A stretch of 64,000 nt of DNA from Bacteroidales bacterium (GTDB lineage: Bacteria; Bacteroidota; Bacteroidia; Bacteroidales; G3-4614). The position numbers and the translations under genes were made by a program. Shown piece after piece: positions 25,547 to 33,553 of the stretch. Numbering within the stretch: position 1 is the first letter of the stretch; each line of letters starts with the position of its first letter. Location: assembly GCA_017559955.1 (NCBI GenBank), contig JAFYPQ010000020.1, positions 35,097 through 99,096 on the forward strand, in the 5' to 3' direction. The notes below the pieces were generated by a model. That model did no database searches. It was not told the DNA's origin and saw only the letters and a list, made by a program, of their open reading frames with translations.

Positions 25547-26360
25547 TGCTTCTGTATTTTTGACGTGTACGACGTTCGTACATTACACCCCATATAGTAT
25601 TCTTTAAAAGCGTATAAATATTTGAGCGACCTCGCAATGCCATAAACAGAGAGAACTTTATCATTCGTATATATGCCGAAATACCATATATATACGAAGA
25701 TACGGCTCCTCTTGTTCGCAAACTTTTTTGCGTCAGATGATTTTTACCTGTCGATTGATATGGATGTTCAACAATATAGTAGGGATAGAAATCGACTTGT
25801 AACGATTTATTAATACAATCTCTTATAAATATATCCTCTTCTCCTCGATCTAAATATTCAGAACCCAAGCCAAATCGTTCGTCAAAAAATATCTTGTCCT
25901 TTACCTTAGCAACCCGCATAGCCATTTCGATAGATGAGGGATAGTAGCCTTTAAGTGCTTTATATTTGCATTTAGCCAAAGGATAACGTTTCATTGGAGG
26001 ATCGGTATCCCTTGTCTTTATTTTGAACAAAGCGATGTCGGTTTGCGGATTTTTTGTAAACACCTCTATTATTTTATCGAGATATTCATCTGTATAAGCT
26101 ACATCATCATCTGCTATTAGTGCAATATCTCCGTCGGCATACTTCAAAGCATTGTTTCGATTTCGACTCAATCCTATCCCCTGTATAGGAATTATTTTTA
26201 CATCCTTACGCTTAATATCCTCAGGAATATCAGCCAACATCTGCTCATTTGCATACTGATATGAAACAATATAACTTACATCCTCACGCTCAGGTAATAA
26301 TAGAGATGACAAATTTGCCACCTTCTCATTATGTGTTGATATAAGGATGTTTAGTTTCAT
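25539..26360 (-). CDS. GT2-family glycosyltransferase
   Basis: The 273-residue protein opens with MKLNILISTHNEKVANL and has the GIGLSRNRNNAL segment and ALIADDDVAYTD acidic motif typical of GT2 enzymes. Its C-terminus (STGKNHLTQKSLRTRGAVSS) resembles a family of short GT2 proteins near polysaccharide genes. I chose the ATG at 26360, since the longer frame would read through the promoter at 26397-26404. It is the first gene of a three-gene GT operon. Confidence 0.87.
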   Translation of the reverse strand: MKLNILISTHNEKVANLSSLLLPEREDVSYIVSYQYANEQMLADIPEDIKRKDVKIIPIQGIGLSRNRNNALKYADGDIALIADDDVAYTDEYLDKIIEVFTKNPQTDIALFKIKTRDTDPPMKRYPLAKCKYKALKGYYPSSIEMAMRVAKVKDKIFFDERFGLGSEYLDRGEEDIFIRDCINKSLQVDFYPYYIVEHPYQSTGKNHLTQKSLRTRGAVSSYIYGISAYIRMIKFSLFMALRGRSNIYTLLKNTIWGVMYERRTRQKYRSNE

Positions 26361-26396
26361 ATTAGATATTTTGTTTGTAAAAATAGTAATTTTTGG

Positions 26397-26404
26397 CAAA
26401 TATA
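26397..26404 (-). promoter_or_regulatory. Putative -7 element of the glycosyltransferase operon
   Basis: TATATTTG on the minus strand, 36 bases before the ATG at 26360, between the RluA-type gene stop and the first GT gene. No good -33 element is visible. Confidence 0.5.
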
Positions 26405-26451
26405 TGAGTAAGCTAACGAGAATATATTTGCTGTTCATTACCGCAAATATT

Positions 26452-28068
26452 CTAAAATGGCAATGGTGCTTCGATTTTCAATGGTTGTCCCGTGATAGGA
26501 TGTATAAACTTTACGGACACGGAATGCAACATTAATCTATCATCCGATTTCCCATACAATTCATCTCCGACTATCGGACATCCCATCAACAATGGATGTG
26601 CCATATGTACTCGCAACTGATGTGTACGACCCGTAATGGGAGTTAGCAATAATCGAGAACGCTTTCTTCCCTCTCCTTGTATATATGTTTTGATGAGTTT
26701 GTATTTAGTTATTGCCTCTTTCCCATTGAGATAATCGACCTTTTGTGCCGGACGATTTGCATAATCAGGCAATAACGGTGCCGAGATTTCACCTTCTCGT
26801 TCACGTGGCACCCCCTCTACAATTGCTTCATAATGCTTCTCCACTTTTCGCATAGCAAATAGTGTTTGCATCGCTTTATACACATTATCGTTCTTGGCAA
26901 ATAACAATACTCCCGAAGTTGACATATCGAGACGATGCACAACCTTTGCCCCAAAATATTTCTCTTGCATTATCTCTTCTACCGATTTGCCTCCTGTCTT
27001 ACCCGGAACCGATAACAATTCGGCAGGTTTATTTACAGCCACCAAATAGTCATCTTCATAAAGAATGGTTATTTCAGCAGATAATGTCTTCGGGTTAAAC
27101 TCCTCTACATCCAAGCCTTCAAGCATATAGTTCAGTATAGGCAGACATTTTCCTTTGCATGACGGATAAAAATTACCATCTTGTCGCACCTCCCCAACAG
27201 GCGAAGAGCCAACCCAAAACTCCGCCATTTGAAGAGGTGTCAGATTGTTTTTATAGGCATACTGCAACAGTTTTGGGGCTGCACACTCTCCTGCTCCTGC
27301 AGGAGGTAATTGGTTGTTGAATTTAGAAAATATATCTACCAAGTCTTGCTCTTCTCCAAGAGAATTTAGCATCTTAAATTGACGAAACAACCACTCTTGT
27401 AATTTTGCCGAACGACCTTTTCGCTCTTGCTTTAAGGAGTCTATTTTCTCTTCAAATTGCTTTACATTACTTCGCAACTCCTCTTCTCGCCTCTTTAAAC
27501 GCATCGTTATACGTTTTAGTTCGGCTTTTTCAAATTGACTCTCTTTTATCAATCGTGCCTCTTCTTCGATACTTAACGTGGCAAGTCTCTTCTTTTTTCG
27601 TAATGCTTTATTCTCTTGTATCTGCTTACGATATTCCTCTATTATCTGTTTAGAGGAGACTCTCTCAGTATCGAGGGAGATAAGTGCATTCTTATAACAC
27701 TCACTCGATTCTATTTCGTTAATATCTCGATTTATTGCCGATATATTTTGCTCCTCCTCTTGAAAATATGAATCGGGGGTTAACAAATCATATACCGGCG
27801 GAACGAAGTCGGGATGATTGTTTCTTCCACAGAGAAGTCCTGAATAGGCTGATATGAAACCCACTTCGCCTTTTTGATTGGAGACTATAAGAACTCCAAA
27901 CATCTTACCCTTTGAGAGTTCTTCGCTCCACTCTTTTTTACTCGATATATATCTACGAACCTCATCCGCTGCGATTAAGCACAACCGATGAGGTGTATAT
28001 CTGAAAGGATTATTAAATTGCCGAGGCAAAGAAATATCTGAAATATTTATAGCAAATCGATGAAACAC
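26452..28068 (-). CDS. Long RluA-family pseudouridine synthase with N-terminal domain and coiled coil
   Basis: The enzyme isomerises uridine to pseudouridine in RNA. The catalytic domain is in the C-terminal 210 residues, with HRLDMSTSG containing the catalytic Asp381 and later LTPITGRTHQLRVHMA. The first 110 residues form an unknown domain, followed by a long charged coiled coil (about 135-225) and a short linker domain. This layout is shared by a Bacteroidota group and is about 200 residues longer than RluA or RluD. It starts with GTG at 28068; an in-frame TAA two codons upstream rules out a longer start. The GH110-like gene ends 6 bases upstream, so the two are probably co-transcribed. Target RNA unknown. 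Confidence 0.88.
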   Translation of the reverse strand: MFHRFAINISDISLPRQFNNPFRYTPHRLCLIAADEVRRYISSKKEWSEELSKGKMFGVLIVSNQKGEVGFISAYSGLLCGRNNHPDFVPPVYDLLTPDSYFQEEEQNISAINRDINEIESSECYKNALISLDTERVSSKQIIEEYRKQIQENKALRKKKRLATLSIEEEARLIKESQFEKAELKRITMRLKRREEELRSNVKQFEEKIDSLKQERKGRSAKLQEWLFRQFKMLNSLGEEQDLVDIFSKFNNQLPPAGAGECAAPKLLQYAYKNNLTPLQMAEFWVGSSPVGEVRQDGNFYPSCKGKCLPILNYMLEGLDVEEFNPKTLSAEITILYEDDYLVAVNKPAELLSVPGKTGGKSVEEIMQEKYFGAKVVHRLDMSTSGVLLFAKNDNVYKAMQTLFAMRKVEKHYEAIVEGVPREREGEISAPLLPDYANRPAQKVDYLNGKEAITKYKLIKTYIQGEGRKRSRLLLTPITGRTHQLRVHMAHPLLMGCPIVGDELYGKSDDRLMLHSVSVKFIHPITGQPLKIEAPLPF

Positions 28069-28074
28069 GTTTGT

Positions 28075-29892
28075 TTAATTTCGATATTCTATATCTTCGA
28101 TTTCATTAAAGTCATAACCAAAACAGTTATTCTCTATCTGAACGTTTATTACTCTCTCAAATAAAAAGGCTTTTTTATTCCAATGGAATGGAGGGTAATC
28201 GTTATTCTTTATTATTGTATTTCCTTTAAACTGTAATCTGTTAAGAGATTTCGCATATACTATAGGATTATCAAAGGTTTCGAATGTATTGTTTTCAATT
28301 ACGACACCCTCATTGTCGCCTCCATGAAAATAGAGTTTCTGTTCTGCCAAGTTTGGAATCTCTGGATAGATTGAGATTATGGCATTTGTAAATTGGAACA
28401 TATTGGTTAGGGCGTTTATAAAGTGATTGTTTCGTATTATGACACTTTTACACGCTCCGGTTTCGAACCATCCGTTACAATCTCCGCATAACAATATTGC
28501 TGTTCCTGAGGTGTGATCGAAAAGATTTCGTTCAACAACTACATTTTTAGGAGTACTGAACAGTGATCCTCTTGCTCTATTATTACGAATGGTGTTATCC
28601 GCAAAATATACCTCAGGTGTCCATTCAAGATTTTCCACGCCATAATCTCCCGATGCAATATCTTTATCCACCTCATATCGCAATGTTATTTTAAAGAGTT
28701 TTGCTCCTGATATGCTCTCCATATCGTATGGCTCTATACTCTCTATTACATTACCCGAGATAAGTTCCATTGTAGATGATTTTATAAACTGTACGCTATC
28801 TCCCATTCCGCCCCAATAGAAACCATATGCTTGAGGATGCATATATTTCCCGACTACTTGATTTGGTGCAAGAAATTCTGTTATTCGAAGATATGTCCCG
28901 TGCACATTTATAGCATCGTCCATCATACTTTCATACATTCCGTTTACCGAAGTAATTTTTCCTTTACATGCCGAAAAGTGTGTAGCATCTGCCTGTGTTG
29001 TAAAATAACGATTGCTTCCTTCTCTTATCGATACCGAAAATCCATCTAATGTTATATTTTCGCAAAGCTGTGCCAATAATCCCATTCCCTCTGCATAATG
29101 CACTGTTACATCCTCGATGGTTGTATTCTTATTGCCACTCATAAATATACCGGGTGTAGGTCGGGCGTAATTTCGCAACGCCACTATTGTTCCCTCTTTC
29201 AATTTTTCATTTTGCCAAGGTGCTTTTATCAGATATGGCTCTTTCTCCTCAACATTATTTGTTCCTACTGCAATATCGCTTGTTTGATATACAATGTGCC
29301 CGGAATTGCCTTCAAATGCAATACCCGCAACAGGATGAACTTCCCAATTATCTCCGTAGGTTATCAAACGATTATCGTTATCTACTCTATATTTGCAAGT
29401 AGGGTCTAATCGATATATTATAATTCCCTCCGAAATATTATTTTCAACAATTGTTGCTTGTGTTATTTGCGGAACTCTCGTATCCACCGACAAATTTTTT
29501 AAGGTACAATTTTCACAATCGATCATTGCTATTGGCAACATTCTGCCGTTCATATAAAGATTTGCCCCCTGTCCGTCAATCGTCAAATTTGAAATGTCCT
29601 CTAAAACCAAAGCCACTTTCTTCGGATTGTCTTGATCGTGATTTGAAACGTAATACTCTCGCTCTATGGCTTTGTCGGGATAAAAATCATAATCACCCGG
29701 CTCGAAGAGTAGCGTAGTTGGCTTACCCTCTCTCTCCTCTTGAATTGTGTTTATAAGATTAGCCAATTGTTCGGTGTAATCTTCTCCGCTATTTGGATAT
29801 ATGCCATAATCAGAAAGTTTATACACATCTTTACTACAAGCCATTAAGCCAATAGCAATTGCTACAGTTATTAAAACATTTTTTATTCTCAT
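28075..29892 (-). CDS. GH110-like alpha-1,3-galactosidase, lipoprotein
   Basis: The 605-residue protein resembles GH110 enzymes, which cleave alpha-1,3-linked galactose such as blood-group B or linear alpha-Gal ends, with a right-handed beta-helix fold. A lipoprotein signal peptide ends at Cys19 (LMACS). Typical segments are YPDKAIEREYYVSNHDQDNP, LTIDGQGANLYMNGRMLP and the helix repeats around VERNLFDHTSG and VIENNTF. Acidic residues in MMDDAINVHGTYL are in the region expected for the active site. The gene is divergent from a glycosyltransferase and upstream of the RluA-type and GT genes. No sulfatase, SusCD or regulator is nearby. Confidence 0.85.
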   Translation of the reverse strand: MRIKNVLITVAIAIGLMACSKDVYKLSDYGIYPNSGEDYTEQLANLINTIQEEREGKPTTLLFEPGDYDFYPDKAIEREYYVSNHDQDNPKKVALVLEDISNLTIDGQGANLYMNGRMLPIAMIDCENCTLKNLSVDTRVPQITQATIVENNISEGIIIYRLDPTCKYRVDNDNRLITYGDNWEVHPVAGIAFEGNSGHIVYQTSDIAVGTNNVEEKEPYLIKAPWQNEKLKEGTIVALRNYARPTPGIFMSGNKNTTIEDVTVHYAEGMGLLAQLCENITLDGFSVSIREGSNRYFTTQADATHFSACKGKITSVNGMYESMMDDAINVHGTYLRITEFLAPNQVVGKYMHPQAYGFYWGGMGDSVQFIKSSTMELISGNVIESIEPYDMESISGAKLFKITLRYEVDKDIASGDYGVENLEWTPEVYFADNTIRNNRARGSLFSTPKNVVVERNLFDHTSGTAILLCGDCNGWFETGACKSVIIRNNHFINALTNMFQFTNAIISIYPEIPNLAEQKLYFHGGDNEGVVIENNTFETFDNPIVYAKSLNRLQFKGNTIIKNNDYPPFHWNKKAFLFERVINVQIENNCFGYDFNEIEDIEYRN

Positions 29893-29922
29893 TTCAACAC
29901 AACATATTTAATAGAATTTATA

Positions 29923-29952
29923 TTGCAAAGGTAATAATTTTGTTTAACTTTG
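29923..29952 (+). promoter_or_regulatory. Promoter of the divergent glycosyltransferase gene
   Basis: TTG (29923-29925), 19 bases, TAACTTTG (29945-29952), 40 bases before the ATG at 29993. The -33 element overlaps the opposite -7 box, so the two promoters probably exclude each other. Confidence 0.65.
29926..29933 (-). promoter_or_regulatory. Putative -7 element of the GH110-like gene
   Basis: TACCTTTG on the minus strand, 33 bases before the ATG at 29892. It interleaves with the divergent promoter at 29923-29952. Confidence 0.6.
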
Positions 29953-29992
29953 AGGTAATTTTATTTTTAATTATAGAGAGACTCTCTTCTTT

Positions 29993-31075
29993 ATGAAAAT
30001 TTTATTGATAGGCGAATATAGTAATTTGCATTGGACTCTTGCCAAGGGTCTAAAAGACCTGGGACATAAGGCTGTAGTAGCATCGGACGGATGTGGCTGG
30101 CAAGGAAACTATCGAGATATCGACATTTCGCTAAAAGGCAATCGATTTTACGACAAAATAAGATACCGCTTTGATATACTTAAGAATATTCGAAATTTCA
30201 AAGGATACGATGTTGTTCAGGTTATTTCGCCCGTATTCTTTAAGTTGAACTCTTCTGATATTATTAAGATATTCGACTTTTTAAAAAAGCATAACAGAAA
30301 AGTCTTTTTAGGGGCTTTTGGCACAGACTTTTATTATACCAAAGCCTGTTTGGAGAATATGTTCAGATATTCTGACTTTATGGTTCCGGGGATGAAGAAC
30401 AAACTGCCCGAAAATAATATAAACTGGACCAAATCTCCACTTAAGGAGCTTAACGAAAAGCTGGCAGAGATGTGCGATGGCATTATATCTTGCCTATATG
30501 AGTATAAGGTTGCATACGAAAATATATGGGGGTATAAAAGCCAATACATTCCTCTCCCCATAGATACCGACAAAATAAAACCAAGTGCGATTTACGACGG
30601 TAAAGCAAAATTCTTTATGGGAGTACAAAAGAGTAAAGCTCACTTGAAAGGTTGCGACGTTATGAGCGAAGTCTTAAACGAAGTTTGTTCGAAATATAAA
30701 GATATATGCGAATTTAAGCTTGTCGAATCGCTCCCATACAATAAATATATGGAGATAATGAATGGTTGTAATATTCTTGTCGATCAATTATATTCATACT
30801 CTCCTGGAATGAACGGATTGCTTGGTATGGCAAAAGGTATGGCAACAATAAGCGGTGGCGAACCTGAAATATACACTATTCTCGGAGAAACAGACAACCG
30901 TCCTATCATAAACCCTATTCCAGACAAAGAGGATATTTTCAATAAGTTTACTAACCTTGTAGAGAATATTGACAAAATTGAAGAGATTGGCAAAAACAGT
31001 CGCAAATTTGTAGAGAAGCATCATAACTATATCGACGTGGCAATGAAATATATTGATTTTTGGAGAAGCAGATAG
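29993..31075 (+). CDS. Glycosyltransferase, GT4-like (GT-B fold)
   Basis: The 360-residue protein begins MKILLIGEYSNLHWTLAKGL with a glycine-rich N-terminal strand, and the middle contains YIPLPIDTDKIKPS, a spacing typical of GT4-like retaining transferases. The C-terminal half has LVDQLYSYSPGMNGLLGMAKGMATISGGEPE, presented here only as short parts such as SPGMNGL and SGGEPE, resembling the donor-binding region. No membrane segment is seen. It is divergent from the GH110-like gene and may add sugars to a surface glycan; acceptor and donor are unknown. Confidence 0.78.
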   Translation: MKILLIGEYSNLHWTLAKGLKDLGHKAVVASDGCGWQGNYRDIDISLKGNRFYDKIRYRFDILKNIRNFKGYDVVQVISPVFFKLNSSDIIKIFDFLKKHNRKVFLGAFGTDFYYTKACLENMFRYSDFMVPGMKNKLPENNINWTKSPLKELNEKLAEMCDGIISCLYEYKVAYENIWGYKSQYIPLPIDTDKIKPSAIYDGKAKFFMGVQKSKAHLKGCDVMSEVLNEVCSKYKDICEFKLVESLPYNKYMEIMNGCNILVDQLYSYSPGMNGLLGMAKGMATISGGEPEIYTILGETDNRPIINPIPDKEDIFNKFTNLVENIDKIEEIGKNSRKFVEKHHNYIDVAMKYIDFWRSR

Positions 31076-31195
31076 TCTATATAAGAGTGAAAGAACATTT
31101 TCTAACTTTTATCATTACTCTTAACTCTAAATAAAGTTTCTCATATTTTATAGCCTTGATATATAATAAATAGGCGTTTTTTTCGTAATTCTTAT

Positions 31196-33163
31196 ATGAG
31201 ATTTTTTCAAGGAGCTTTGGCAATAATAGTTATTATATCTTTGTGGGGTTGCCACCCTGCAAAGTTAAGTACTGCCGATGCTCAGTTTGAACGAGGTGAA
31301 TACTTTGCTGCCGCAGATACATACAGACGAGTTTACAATAAGACTTCAGCCTCAAAAGAGAGATTGCTAAGAGGTAGGATTGCTTATAGCATGGGGACAT
31401 GTTATCGCATATTAAACTCTTCTCCCCGTGCTGCTGCGGCATATCAAAATGCCATAAGATACAATTACCCTGACAGCACAGCATACCTTTACCTTGCCAC
31501 CGAACAACAAAAACAGGGAAAATATTCTGATGCCATAAAAAATTACGAGCAATATCTATTATTCTCACCTAACGATTTGAGAGCAATTAACGGACTTAAA
31601 GGGTGTAAATTTGGTTTAGAGCAAAAAGAAAACCCAACACGATACGTTGTAAAGAAAGCAAATCTCTTTAACTCTCGACGTAGTGAATGTTGTGCAATGT
31701 TCACCTTAGAGGATGAAAGCAGTATATATTTTACATCAACCAACGATAAAGCTACGGGCAAAGACAAAAGCCCAATTACAGGACTAAAAAACAATGACAT
31801 CTTTTTTTCGGAGAGAAACGACAAAGGTGTATGGTCGAAACCTGCACCTGTTGAGGGAGAGTTAAACACCGAAAACGATGAGGGTATCATCTCATTTTCT
31901 GACGATGGACAAACTATGTATTACTCCTTGGCTGAATCGACTAATGCCAATAGTGATACTTACGTTTCGATATATCAATCGGTACGTTCAGATGCCACCT
32001 GGAAGAAAGGGGAAAGAGTTAAGATAACTATCGACTCTACAATAATATGTGCTCACCCTGCTGTTATGCCGGGCACCGATTGGCTATACTTTACATCGGA
32101 TATGCCGGGCGGATATGGCGGAAAAGATATTTGGAGGGTATCTTTAAAGGATATGACCGAGTTGGAGAATCTTGGACCGGAAGTTAATACTCCATACGAC
32201 GAGGTATTCCCTTATGTTAGAAAAAACGGAGATTTATATTTCTCTTCTAACGGACACCCAGGATTGGGAGGTTTGGATATATTTATTGCATATAAAGACG
32301 AAATGGGGAATTGGTACAGAAGAAATATGGGTGCTCCCATAAACTCTGCCGCCGACGATTTCGGTATTATGTTTATGGCAAATGAGAGGGGCTACCTAAG
32401 TTCGAACAGAAACGATGCAAGGGGATACGACCATATTTACTCTTTTGAACTTCCAAATATTGAGGTATGGATTGAAGGTTATGTTCTCGACTACGATGAA
32501 GAACCTCTGCCCGGTGCTGTTATAAGAATAGTGGGAAGGGATGGAACTAACCTGAAAGAGATTGCACAAGACGACGGGTATTTCAAGTTTCCTCTTAACC
32601 TAAGTACCGACTATGTTATGATGGCGGGATGTGGTGGTTATCTTAATTCGAGTGCCGAACTCACTACCCTTTCGGAAGAACAAAATGAAACATATTGGGT
32701 TGACTTTATGCTCTCTTCTATCGGCAAACCTATTCCTGTGGATGATATATTCTTTGACTTTGACAAAGCCACCCTTCGTCCGGAATCGGAAACTGCTCTA
32801 AATGAAGTAATAAAAACCCTTAACGACAACCCAAACATCTCTATTGAAATGGGTGCCCACACCGATTTTAAAGGAGCTGAAGAGTATAATCAATCTCTTT
32901 CTCAAAGACGTGCCGAAGCTGTTGTGGAGTACCTGATTAAAAATGGCATTGCCAAAGAGCGTCTTACAGCAAAAGGATATGGCGAGAGCCTGCCTGTTAC
33001 AATTACGAAAAAAATCAACAAAATATATCCTCAATTTCCCGAGGGAACCATTCTTAACGAAGAATTCATAAATGCTCTATCGGAAGAGGATATAGAGATT
33101 GCTAATCAGATTAATCGAAGAACAGAATTCAGAGTTACTGCTATCGATGCAGGTCTTCTATGA
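31196..33163 (+). CDS. porE: PorE-like T9SS protein (TPR, beta-propeller, CRD, OmpA domain)
   Basis: PorE is a T9SS component that binds peptidoglycan through an OmpA-type domain and links the complex to the cell wall. The 655 residues show a lipoprotein signal peptide with Cys19 (SLWGCH), TPR repeats (about 26-145), and a PD40/WD40-type propeller (about 150-420, with repeats such as IYFTSTNDK and LYFTSDMPGGYGGKDIW). A carboxypeptidase-regulatory domain follows (about 425-520), and then a C-terminal OmpA domain (about 535-655, with FDFDKATLRPESE and GAHTDFKG). Domain order and length match PorE of Porphyromonas. It is monocistronic here. Related OmpA lipoproteins exist outside T9SS, so the name is probable. 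Confidence 0.82.
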   Translation: MRFFQGALAIIVIISLWGCHPAKLSTADAQFERGEYFAAADTYRRVYNKTSASKERLLRGRIAYSMGTCYRILNSSPRAAAAYQNAIRYNYPDSTAYLYLATEQQKQGKYSDAIKNYEQYLLFSPNDLRAINGLKGCKFGLEQKENPTRYVVKKANLFNSRRSECCAMFTLEDESSIYFTSTNDKATGKDKSPITGLKNNDIFFSERNDKGVWSKPAPVEGELNTENDEGIISFSDDGQTMYYSLAESTNANSDTYVSIYQSVRSDATWKKGERVKITIDSTIICAHPAVMPGTDWLYFTSDMPGGYGGKDIWRVSLKDMTELENLGPEVNTPYDEVFPYVRKNGDLYFSSNGHPGLGGLDIFIAYKDEMGNWYRRNMGAPINSAADDFGIMFMANERGYLSSNRNDARGYDHIYSFELPNIEVWIEGYVLDYDEEPLPGAVIRIVGRDGTNLKEIAQDDGYFKFPLNLSTDYVMMAGCGGYLNSSAELTTLSEEQNETYWVDFMLSSIGKPIPVDDIFFDFDKATLRPESETALNEVIKTLNDNPNISIEMGAHTDFKGAEEYNQSLSQRRAEAVVEYLIKNGIAKERLTAKGYGESLPVTITKKINKIYPQFPEGTILNEEFINALSEEDIEIANQINRRTEFRVTAIDAGLL

Positions 33164-33497
33164 TAATTGTTCTCAAGAACCACTATCTTACTTCGGACAA
33201 CCTTTATCTGCTATTTTGATAAACAATCCTGATTTATAGATAAACACACTCACACTTTCTATTGTTGTAGATTGTTAGCAGTCAATAAATCCTTCACACC
33301 ACATACTATATATTGATACATAAACACTTGTCTCTTAAGTATTTAATAAGGAGATTGCAACAAATTTATATACCTTAAATTTTGCCGTTATATATATAAT
33401 ACTATCTAATTGTAATAGGCAGCGTAAAACTGCATATAAAGAGAAAGCAAGAGACAGAGATAAATATATACTTTTACTTTAGTTCTGTAAATTAAGA
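33164..33497. other. Intergenic region between PorE-like gene and BIG2 lipoprotein gene
   Basis: This AT-rich stretch lies between convergent genes. I find no ORF, tRNA or strong hairpin apart from the terminator at 33498-33532. Confidence 0.5.
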
Positions 33498-33532
33498 GAA
33501 AAAAATAAGAGAGCCGTAAGACTCTCTTATTT
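33498..33532 (-). terminator. Terminator of the susCD operon
   Basis: AAATAAGAGAG (33503-33513) pairs with CTCTCTTATTT (33522-33532); on the minus strand a T-rich tract follows. It lies 22 bases after the BIG2 lipoprotein gene stop. Confidence 0.8.
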
Positions 33533-33553
33533 CTATTGCGGTGTTATTTGTTA

